Below are positions 34,101-41,919 of a stretch of 41,919 nt of DNA, in pieces. Source of the DNA: Phoronis australis (taxonomy: Eukaryota > Phoronida > Phoronidae); contig NMRA01000709.1 in NCBI GenBank assembly GCA_002633005.1, forward strand, positions 2,954-44,872, in the 5' to 3' direction. A program made the translations under genes and the position numbers. Numbering within the stretch: the stretch's first letter is position 1; the number at the start of each line of letters is the position of its first letter. A model generated the notes under the pieces. The model was given only the letters and a program-made list of their open reading frames with translations. It did no database searches and was not told the origin of the DNA.

Positions 34101-37100
34101 GTCATCGTCCGTTGTCAACATCACATAAATACACTTGCTAAATTTAGTAAAGATCCTGCGAACAGGATACAGCCATGGGTGCAAAAAAACAAAACTGCCA
34201 CTAGGAGGCGCCACAGAAGTCCAAATCGTCTGAAAATCATTGTCAGCTGTCTTCCTTATAGTAAGCACATACACGCCAATTTTCACAATCATCCTTTGAG
34301 CGGTTTGGTTGATAGAGGGGTGGACGCAAAAATACAGACTCGAAAACAGTAAAAATGGCCACTAGGTGGCGCAAACTACGTTGAATCCATCTGAAAACAG
34401 TAGGATAGCGTCATCTCACTAATAGGTGCCTACATACCAAATTTCATGAAAATCCGTTCAATACTTTTGAAGATACAAAGGTAAGCGTAAAAAACTAAAA
34501 TTGCCACTAGGGGGCACACCGGTAGTCGGATCCGACCAAAAGTCGTCATCTTCCGTTGTTAACATCATATAAATATACTTACACAATTTGTAAAGATCCT
34601 GCGAACGGTTTAGGAGATACAGCCATAGGCGCAAAAAAACAAAACTGCCACTAGGAGGCGCCACAGTAGTCGAAATCGTCGGAAAATCATCGTCAACCAT
34701 CCTCTACATAGTAAGCATATACATGCCAATTTTCACAATCATCCTTTGAGCGGTTTGGTTGATAGAGGGGTGGACGCACAAAAACAGACTCGAAAACACT
34801 AAAAATGGCCACTAGGTGGCGCAAACTATGTCGAATCCATCTGAAAACGGGAGGATAGCGTCATCTCACTAATAGGTGCCTACATACCAAATTTCATGAA
34901 AATCCAATAAGGACTTGTGAAGATACAAAGGTAAGCGTAAAAAACTAAAATTGCCACTAGGGGGCACACCGGTAGTAGGATCCGTCCGAAAGTTCGCACA
35001 TGCTGTCCCATTCATGAATGGAACATATGTGCCAAATTTCATGAACGTATGTCAAAGGGTTTTGGAGATAGAGCAGCGGACGCCGGACGGACGCCGCCCG
35101 GACGGACGGACGGACGGACAGAGATGACGGCATAATGCGTCCACATATAAATATGTGGGCGCATAAAAAATGTAATTTGTGGTATAACTTCCGGAACTTA
35201 TGGTAAATAGCTTTCCTGGCGTTGGTCCTTAAATTCGGGGATTGAGGGCGGATTAGTTCCCATGAAAAAATTTGTTACCCTCTGACAGTGTTCATAGACA
35301 GTAAAAGGAGCCAACCGGCTCTCAAATTTTGGGAAAATTATATTAAAGTAAGCTCCACAACTTCTGTTTGTAATTTTTTGCCCCTTTATTCACCTGGATG
35401 AATGACAATGTCCATCATCTAATCGTTATCAGATGCCCTTTCATTAAAAGTAGCTGCTTAATCATACAAAATCATCTAGTATATCTAGAACATCATTTTG
35501 ACTATTTCTGTTAACAGATGTTTGGAGCATTAGATGACTTGAATGAATCACTATTGACAGTGAAAACTTGCTAATAACTCCCATATCCACTTTTATTCAA
35601 GTTAAGCCCTCCTCCGTATTAGTGCAGCAATACTGCTACTACTAAAAACACCTGTTTACTGGTAAGTTCCAACATCATTTAAACTTCGACCAAAGGTTAC
35701 TTTAAGCTTTCTCACTGTCCAAGACTCCATTAAACCACTGACACATCAACATCTATGGATAAGATCATTTCCAAAGCATACTTACTATGTTGATAGTTCC
35801 CTTAACAATGCCAACAGGTGACAGCACAGACTCTTCAAACTGGATGTTCACCTGACCCAGATCTGTCAACCTAATAATGTACGATACAACAGAGGTCAGC
35901 AGATTATTGTCACTTAATATGCACTGTCCCCAAAAAACAGGGTTTAGCCAATAAATTAACATGTAACAATAATTATTGTAGTCATACAATGAAATTGCAA
36001 ACATTACTGATCTGCAAAAATCTATCTGGAATTGTCTTGCAAGACTTTGAATAATATCTAACATATGCAATCATTGTTTATCATATTGTCATCTTCAAGG
36101 TCAGCTAGGTAATAAATAAGCTCTAACACAAAGTCAAGTGACCAAATGCCCATGAACCTCGAACTAAATAGAAAAGGGTAAATGGAAAGTGTGTTGACTA
36201 TCTAAGAGTGTACTGGGTCTATTGCACGATACACATGATAAGTGTGTTGACTAACTAAGAGTGTACTGGGTCTACTGCACGATACACATGATAAGTGAGT
36301 TGACTATCTAAGAGTGTACTGGGTCTACTGCACGATACACATGATAAGTGAGTTGACTATCTAAGAGTGTACTGGGTCTACTGCACGGTACACATGATAA
36401 GTCAACATTATGAACAGTCAAGCAAACCGCACTCAACATAGGACAAGCATGCTTGTCTTTCTACCTGTGGACTTGGTCATCCCAGCGGCCATAGCAGAGG
36501 TCAAGGCCACCGATGAAGGCAATGCGTTGGTCAACACAGACGATCTTCTCGTGGTGTGCCCATAATAGGACACCACCAGCACCGTGGTCCGGATGACGGA
36601 GCACCTGCAAGAACAATGTTCATGGACGACAATGTAAGCAGTCGAAGAACAGCAGACCGCACATCAACTTTTAATGAATATTGATTTAGGCAGTACAACT
36701 TCATGAAGTATAAACATACATCATCAAAAATCTTAATTATGTTTCATATGAAAAAGTGTAATTATTTACAATTAAACCAACACATCAGTTACAGACATTC
36801 TGGATTCCCCTGTAGTTCTCTGCCTGTATCTGTAACCTTGTACATTTATTGCATACCTCAGCACAGTCAAGCTATGGTAGCTGTTTATACCAAGGGTTAC
36901 CTCACTCTGTATCAACTGAACAGAGGGATTCCACTCTTCCTAGACTCCTCGGACACCTACCTTAATGTTGTCATGCTTCAGCACAGTCTTGCTATGATAG
37001 CTGTTAATGCCAAGAGCCATTTCTATCTCTTTGTAGAGCAGGATGAAGATCTTAACTCCTTCACGCTAAAATTAAACAAGAGAGATACCGTAAGGTGAAA

Positions 37101-40100
37101 TGGTCACATGACTGCATCACAAATGGTAGGTATCTAGGAGCTGTTTATTAGTACCAATTGTCCAGAATACCTTAAACCTGTCCAAAAATGGAAAGGCGAC
37201 ATCGTCTCCCAAACACAAAACTATTTCCTAAATTTCATGGAGCTCAGTCATGGAACTCTAAAGATACCGCTCTAGGTAAACATTGCTAAATTTCATGAAA
37301 CTCAAGTCATGGAACTCCAAAGATACCGCTCTAGGTAAACTTAATTGCTAAATTTCATGAAGCTCAGTCATTTAACTCTAAAGTTAACATACTGCTCCTG
37401 TCTTGATTCACAAAGTTTGTTACTGTTAAGTTATGTAAGTTAAGCAGTGCATGTACATAATTTGTATGCAATAATATTCTCTGTACCACAACTCAATGCA
37501 GTGGGCAAACACTCTCAATGCAAATTAACAAATAACAAATAACTGGACTAAAACAAATTCTTAAATCATTGATTTGTAGCTTGAACAATTTGTCTTACAG
37601 CTTTCTTGACCAACAGGTGGTCAAGCCTCCATGTGTGGTCATTGACCACTGGTCTCTTGAGGTAGAGTTCTGGACTCAGCCACCAGTCAGTGATAAAGAT
37701 CTCTTCCCTGGCAAGGTCTAAGGCAGTGGCCACCGAGTCAAAGTATGAACAACCGTCAACAAACCTGAAATTGTGTATCATTATGTCACCACTAATAGTC
37801 AACTCAGATTAATTTGTTCTTATAATGAGAGGGCAGATGAAAACATTTTTCGCATTCCAAATACTGGTAGCAAGACAGCAATATCAAAAACACTGGTCAT
37901 TAAATATGGAACGTTCTGAAAGATGCTTCTTGGCAAATAGACTAATACTTAAGCCAGTGGTAAAGGCTTGCCACAAACCTAATATCTCATTAATGTTTAA
38001 AAGTCCACAAGGTTGCATACATGTCACAACAACCAAACCAAATTTCTGAACAAAGATTTTGTTGGCAAAATTGTAATCATCTCCCGAAAAATGTCACAAA
38101 CATTTATCAAACGGCGTGTGTATGAGCCATGAGAGTACTGTTTTCAAGTCTACGACAGACTTTTCTCTGTGACAAAAGCAAGACAATTATGTGTGAAAAT
38201 GACACTTTCATTGTTTTTCACCTAAATGGCCATCACGGGCAAAGTGAACATCATTTAACTCCCAGGTTTTGCATGCACCCCTGCCAGTAGTAAGCTTTAT
38301 ATATTTTTGAAGTTTCACGGCAAAGTGACCAGCAGGACTACCCAGGGGGTGTGAAATTTCGAGGTCTATGTGAAGCTAACATAAAGCGGTTCGCTTTTGT
38401 ACTTTGACCCTAGTAGTAATACAGCTAGCTGGCTGGCTTTACGAATGTTAGCCTGCACATTCTGATTAAAGCACAAGAGCTCGACAACATGTCAGACAAA
38501 ATGAACCGAAATTTCTCTTCAGGATGGCTGAGCAGAAACATCGTCAGACTAACCTTCCTTCTTGATCAAAGGAAAGTAATTAAAATTTTGACACTGTAAT
38601 AGTTATTGCATGTCATTTCTGCCATAATGATGGGAAATGGCATTTTGTCTGATTAGTTTTCTCCTGTACTGCACCTATGTGATATCATTCAAACAATCCC
38701 AGTTACAAAAATAACAAACCATTGTGTCAAAGTGTCTGTCCTCTCAGGTGCAAACGAGTCAAATCTATTGGCTGTAGTGAACTCCCGACCTAAAGTCATG
38801 GCTGTCTGCTCCACACATTTCTGCCACTCTTCAGCTTTCCTACGTGTCCAACATTTGATCAGAAGATGCCTAGATAAGAGAAACATAAAATAACATATAA
38901 TAGTGATGGGCCAGTCAAAGCAAGGATTGTAATTTTCCGAACGTTCCAATCATGAAGGAACAGTGTGTAGTGAAGTGTACAACAAATGATTAAAACGATT
39001 TCAGTAGGTCGAAACACACTAAATGTTGGTGGTGTGATGGCAGTACATTACCAATTGATACACAAAGCTGAATGCATTATCCTGTTTATAACTTCCAATC
39101 AGTGAAAGTACACAATGCTTGAATAGAAATCATGCTTTTCCTTTCTGGTGTCAGAGCAAAACAAGGGCTGCTGGAAAATTAGCTTATATAATGATTGTAC
39201 CATTAGTCTGAAGAATGGAAAAATGCTGTCACCTTGACAAGTTTGATATCTTCAACCCATGATGCACACCGGTGTTATCAAAGCCAACGTTCACTCTAAA
39301 GTCCTGGTCCATCAACAGTACATCCCCTATCCTACCATCTTCAGGATGAAGGTATGCTAGGAAAGTGTCCTTAACCACCATCCACCTGGAATGGATAAGA
39401 AAGAATAAACACGAAACACAAGATGTGGCGAACTATTTAATAGCATCAACAGAAAACTTTCTTTCTGTTCCAACTGGCACTTTGGTTTTCAAACTGTCAA
39501 GTCATTAAGCTGCACTTTCATTACACTAGTTGGTTGAATGCAAATGCCAGAAGCTAAATCAAGTATTCCACAGTCATTTTTTGATAAGTGTAGCAAAGTG
39601 AGATAACCTGCAACTGAACTAAAGCAGTTTGGAAGGGATACCTTGTTCTGATTTTCTGAAGCATTTTTGTCTTGCAAATGATCTGGCTGCTTTTGTGGTG
39701 TAGGAAAAAGAGTACTATAGACATATGAAAAATTAGGACCAATTTACAAGAGGTCCAGTTTTCATCTTCATTTCTTTCACTACTGTGTTCGTCCAAGTAT
39801 GTTGATTGCTGAAGTGCAACGACAAATAAAGTCAATCATAAAACAGTGTAAGCACAAAACTTGCTCTTGAAGAAATTTCACGGAGTATCCCTTCTTCACT
39901 AACAAATCAATGTAAATTACCAATGCGTCAAGAATGTTTAGTCGTGGAGCTGTTCTCTTTTGAATTTTCTGAAGGTGAAATTCAATTTGCCAAGCAGACA
40001 CCAGTTGTACATAAGTTAGGATGACAATAACAACTACGCAAGACTGTGCGTCACGAGGCAATTGTTAAAACAATTCCTTTGATGACATCCTTCAACGATC

Positions 40101-40469
40101 AGGTGGAAAAGTTGTAATTTAATGCAAGCGGTCCTTGGCAAAGAAAATTGACCTGATTTGACATTTTTCAAGTAACTTGGATACTCAATAGATTCTACAG
40201 TTTCTTCAACTTTGCTTCTTTTTTACTCTTCACATTCTTCTTTGTGGCCTACTTTACATCACAACAAACCAATTTCACAGATTTTAATTTAAATTTATTT
40301 TATGTTCAAGTTACCTATCACTCCAGTGCGACGTTGTCACTTGTGGTAAACAGGAGCAGGATCCAATATTTATGCGTCGGCCACCAGATCTCTTCTTAAT
40401 GATCCCTTCCTTGGACTTGAAGCCAAGATTGTGCACAAATGATAGGCGGCTTACCTCAAGAAACTTACG
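17846..40469 (-). CDS. PLD1: Phospholipase D, PLD1-type (19 visible exons, 1,615 aa, 5' end outside window)
   Basis: Hydrolyses phosphatidylcholine to phosphatidic acid and choline at membranes. Exons in coding order: 40315-40469, 39233-39385, 38720-38869, 37599-37764, 36961-37065, 36465-36604, 35786-35870, 31209-33635, 30258-30343, 29401-29552, 26406-26524, 24794-24904, 23974-24084, 23022-23110, 22090-22256, 21595-21662, 20292-20509, 19070-19190, 17846-18070. All 18 junctions are GT-AG and in phase. Numbering from the first visible codon: PH domain about 12-145, catalytic half 1 about 153-318, loop insert 319 to about 1180, catalytic half 2 to the end. HKD1 is H261/K263/D268 and HKD2 is H1436/K1438/D1443. 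[16 protein letters not shown] matches the phosphoinositide-binding segment. The C-terminus SLWT is intact. The loop indicates PLD1 rather than PLD2 type. The upstream PX-domain exons are not in the window. Confidence 0.95.
20292..20509 (-). CDS. PLD1: PLD exon with HKD2 catalytic motif
   Basis: Encodes [16 protein letters not shown], i.e. H-x-K-x4-D, then [17 protein letters not shown]. Both are diagnostic of eukaryotic PLD and all key residues are present. It is preceded by the small exon 21595-21662 ([18 protein letters not shown]). Confidence 0.96.
22090..24904 (-). CDS. PLD1: PLD exons of catalytic half 2 (four exons)
   Basis: Exons 24794-24904, 23974-24084, 23022-23110 and 22090-22256. 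Landmarks are [51 protein letters not shown] across a junction, and [16 protein letters not shown]. These are standard PLD core elements. A SINE-like element (23575-23806) sits in the intron between the second and third. Confidence 0.9.
23575..23806 (-). mobile_element. tRNA-derived SINE-like element
   Basis: On the minus strand, a tRNA-like head at about 23735-23806 has an A-box-like GGTCAGTCAGTGG and, about 35 bases on, GGGTTTGATTCC, which is close to the RNA polymerase III B-box. An unrelated tail follows to about 23575. It does not fold convincingly as a functional tRNA. Confidence 0.5.
25890..26272. mobile_element. MITE-like element, copy B (in a PLD intron)
   Basis: Shares with copy A the blocks GGGACTCA, TTTTTGGCTTTGATAC, GTAGGGAT and ATTAAGGGCTC in the same order and orientation. 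Its right end, GGGATGGTTTCAGGC (26257-26271), matches the copy A inverted repeat. The left terminus is degraded, so that border is approximate. Confidence 0.6.
26406..26524 (-). CDS. PLD1: PLD exon with phosphoinositide-binding segment
   Basis: Encodes [17 protein letters not shown], then [16 protein letters not shown]. The conserved Arg/Lys pattern of this helix is known in mammalian PLD to bind PtdIns(4,5)P2. An ambiguous base (n) lies at 26548, 24 bases upstream of the exon in the intron, so it does not affect the protein. Confidence 0.93.
29401..30343 (-). CDS. PLD1: PLD exons closing the loop and entering catalytic half 2
   Basis: Two exons: 30258-30343 (acidic, [12 protein letters not shown]) and 29401-29552, the latter entering conserved sequence at [18 protein letters not shown]. 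Phases are 0 to 2 and 2 to 1. Confidence 0.88.
31209..33635 (-). CDS. PLD1: Giant loop exon of PLD: 809 residues, phase 0 to phase 0
   Basis: Acceptor TTTCAG/ATGGAT and donor TTC/GTAAGT bound 2,427 bases of open frame between the first catalytic half (ending KGTINI) and the short exon starting TLSLLTKY. The sequence is rich in Ser, Asp, Glu and Asn, with almost no predicted fold. It has an acidic/serine front ([13 protein letters not shown]), two FFAGL(A/T)K repeats, a basic patch near residues 570-600 ([11 protein letters not shown] and [14 protein letters not shown]), and two SY(Q/E)TWHA repeats near its end (756-762 and 781-787). KNVQF (about 537-541) and KVSF (718-721) match the PP1-docking RVxF pattern. 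The open frame extends 45 bases upstream of the acceptor with a signal-like [14 protein letters not shown], but the splice acceptor and phase fit make a separate secreted gene unlikely. The mammalian PLD1 loop is about 116 residues. Confidence 0.85.
34000..35165. repeat. Satellite-like block with 450-bp higher-order period and CTCF-like sites
   Basis: Monomers of about 144, 145 and 161 bases each carry CCACTAG followed by AGGC or GNGGC, at 34036, 34198, 34359, 34504, 34648, 34809 and 34954. Positions 34198/34648, 34359/34809 and 34504/34954 are each exactly 450 apart. The block ends with a (GGAC)n run and a 14-bp hairpin at 35135-35164. It lies in the PLD intron before the giant loop exon. 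Confidence 0.85.
36189..36400. repeat. Minisatellite, four 53-bp units
   Basis: Four nearly identical units starting GTGTGTTGAC or GTGAGTTGAC at 36189, 36242, 36295 and 36348, each differing by only one to three bases. It lies 65 bases downstream of the PLD HKD1 exon. Confidence 0.92.
36465..36604 (-). CDS. PLD1: PLD exon with HKD1 catalytic motif
   Basis: Encodes VLRHPDHG, then [11 protein letters not shown], which is H-x-K-x4-D intact, followed by [16 protein letters not shown]. The histidine is the expected catalytic residue of the first half of the active site. Confidence 0.95.
36853..36912 (-). pseudogene. Partial tandem copy of the adjacent PLD exon
   Basis: On the minus strand it reads [12 protein letters not shown], against [12 protein letters not shown] in the exon at 36961-37065, with an offset of 120 bases. 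It is flanked by an acceptor-like CTGTTCAG and a donor-like GTATGC. The upstream half of the exon ([14 protein letters not shown]) is not preserved and the phase does not fit the next exon, so it is probably a relic. Confidence 0.65.
36961..37065 (-). CDS. PLD1: PLD exon [20 protein letters not shown]
   Basis: 105 bases, phase 0 at both ends, 35 codons ending HDNIK. A partial, diverged copy of its second half lies 120 bases downstream in the following intron (36853-36912). Confidence 0.92.
37229..37385. repeat. Tandem repeat, about 60-bp unit, 2.6 copies
   Basis: Units begin CTAAATTTCATG and contain CTCAGTCATGGAACTC and GATACCGCTCTAGGTAAAC. The repeat is in a PLD intron. Confidence 0.8.
37599..37764 (-). 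CDS. PLD1: PLD exon, start of catalytic half 1
   Basis: Encodes [19 protein letters not shown], then [20 protein letters not shown], the highly conserved opening of the PLD catalytic region. Phase 2 in, phase 0 out, with donor GCT/GTAAGA. Confidence 0.92.
38720..40469 (-). CDS. PLD1: PLD exons encoding the PH domain
   Basis: Three exons (40315-40469, 39233-39385, 38720-38869). They read [14 protein letters not shown], then the PH start [11 protein letters not shown], the core [17 protein letters not shown], and the C-terminal helix [13 protein letters not shown], as expected for the PLD PH domain that binds PtdIns(4,5)P2. The first of these is preceded by an acceptor (TTTTAG), so at least one further coding exon lies upstream. 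Confidence 0.9.
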
Positions 40470-41919
40470 CTAAAAGTAGCAGAAAGTTGTAGCAATAAAT
40501 TGTCTACGAAATTTCAAAGTTAGCAAATTTTTCTGATTAGAAGTAACAGAGAATGAAATTTTATGAAAAAAAAATTAAATCAGCCAAAAATTTTTAAGCG
40601 TTTTAACAAACGCATCCTGAAGTTAAAATGATACCAAACCTGGTTTTGGCCTATTAAAAGGTACTAAAAACGACTTTCCTATTCATTTCTCTGAAATAAA
40701 ACAATGCCTCCGTAACCTTCGGCAACCCTCAAAAGTTTTGAAAATTCCTTTAAAAGTCTGCCAAACAGGCAAGTGCAACCTAAACATTTAGCGACTTACA
40801 CGGCAATTGTGGGAAAAGACCACCCACCAAGGACCATTACGTCCAATTCGCAAGACAGGGGGTATGATTTTTTAGTTGATTCCTGCTTTTATCGCCAATG
40901 ATACATCAGCAGGTGGCAGGACAAGGATTGGTTGAAATCATCAAAACAACATTTAGTATCTTTTTATTAGTAAATTATGCAAAACCTCATCTTTAAAAAG
41001 CCAACAGAGAATCACAAAAAGGTTGTAGTACTTTTTGAAAGCCAGTACCGCAGCAGCTATTTTATTGCACTAATTTGAACAGAAATTTTTTCACTGTCAC
41101 ATAAAACTATGAACACCTCTTTGATCAATAAGAAGGAAGGATAAACAAACCCTCACCATGGGCCAGAAAAGTTTTACCACAAACACAACCCTTACCACGC
41201 TCCATAGAAACTTTTACCACATGCAAAAAACTTTTGCCATGGAAACTGAACTACAACCACACAGAGAGCATCGTTACGGTAAAGTCGCGTGATTTTCGGA
41301 CGGCACGCCATTTTCGACCAAGAATAAATATTTCCGAAATGAGTTTTTCATGGTCCACGAAATTCGTACAAGGTCCAAAAACTGTTTTTCAATGATCCTC
41401 GAATTTTGGACAATGTTATAAACGTCGGATTTTTGTCCCGCGACTTTCGGACAAGGAAAATTTTAGAAACGCTAATTTAGGATCGACGCAACTCCCGTGT
41501 CACTAAAGCGTTCAAAGGATGATTACTACTCGATAAGGCTTGAATCTGAGAATTGGGGTAACGGGCTTTGTAATTTTTACCTTGTCTTGACAATGTCATG
41601 ACCGTTACTCGATTGTCTTGCGTTTAGCTTGAGTTTGGCGCTTTAGCTATGAAAAAAGTCACAGAGTCTCGCATGACGAAAATTTCTGATGAAAATACAA
41701 ATGGGAAATACACGGAAGGCTGCAGTTTTTCGTTGTAGCGTAACATGTGCTCTGGTTTAATTAGACCATGTTGTTCAACTTCCGACTGTGACATTGAACT
41801 TGCACGCCTCAACTTGCGTGTTTACGAAGCGTTTTTATTTTTAAAACGTCCTGGCCTTTGCAAATGCCCTTGTTAGTGGCTAAAATCTCCCGACGACGTG
41901 TCTGGATTTTATTCTTGAC
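40470..41919. other. Right flank: PLD intron, no exon recognised
   Basis: It must belong to the PLD gene, since the exon at 40315-40469 opens with an acceptor in phase 0. I looked for PX-domain coding sequence and found none. The sequence is AT-rich, with loose direct repeats near 41280-41460. Confidence 0.5.

Noticed and set aside
36703-37098. 131-codon plus-strand open frame.
   Set aside because: It is antisense to the PLD exon at 36961-37065 and its duplicated copy; no plus-strand protein is recognisable.
40470-41919. Search for the PLD PX-domain exons at the right edge.
   Set aside because: No acceptor-exon-donor with PX-like coding was found; these exons must lie outside the window.

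Overview
This is an AT-rich, intron-rich eukaryotic window, most likely from an invertebrate animal. The protein-coding exons are short, have clean GT-AG boundaries and are scattered among introns of about 100 to 3,000 bases. The non-coding sequence carries DNA-transposon-like inverted-repeat elements, a tRNA-derived SINE-like element, minisatellites and a satellite block. No bacterial gene organisation, CRISPR array or rRNA gene is visible. I cannot name the species.

Three genes can be built exon by exon, with reading phase agreeing at every junction. (1) Bases 3131-8878, minus strand: seven exons, 550 residues. A secreted protein starts with a histidine directly after its signal peptide and has a copper-oxygenase-like (LPMO / chitin-binding type 4-like) domain, followed by about 390 residues that look like a beta-propeller. 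(2) Bases 8944-13930, plus strand: six exons, a complete 172-residue protein that I do not recognise, with a possible small beta-rich front half and a coiled-coil back half. Genes 1 and 2 are head to head, with only 65 bases between their start codons. That gap holds two CACGTG E-boxes 12 bases apart. (3) Bases 17846-40469 and beyond the right edge, minus strand: 19 visible exons, 1,615 residues, of a PLD1-type phospholipase D. A PH domain, both HKD catalytic motifs, the phosphoinositide-binding segment and the intact C-terminus are all present. The N-terminal exons (expected PX domain) lie outside the window.

The phospholipase D is unusual in its loop between the two catalytic halves. A single 2,427-base exon encodes 809 residues of low-complexity, Ser/Asp/Glu-rich sequence. 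This exon starts and ends in phase 0, so skipping it would keep the frame. The intron just upstream of it holds a block of 144-161 bp monomers with an exact 450-bp higher-order period, each carrying a CCACTAGRNGGC-like site that resembles the CTCF core. Another PLD intron contains a partial tandem copy of the neighbouring exon.

The regions without genes are 1-3130 (one inverted-repeat element, otherwise nothing recognised), 13931-17845 (downstream of the small gene and of PLD, with one or two MITE-like elements) and 40470-41919 (intron or upstream PLD sequence, nothing recognised). I found no cassette-like multi-gene system. The items most worth a second look are the LPMO-propeller fusion, the giant skippable PLD loop exon, the CTCF-like satellite, the branched palindrome at 8615-8700 and the 450-bp fold-back at 9245-9698.
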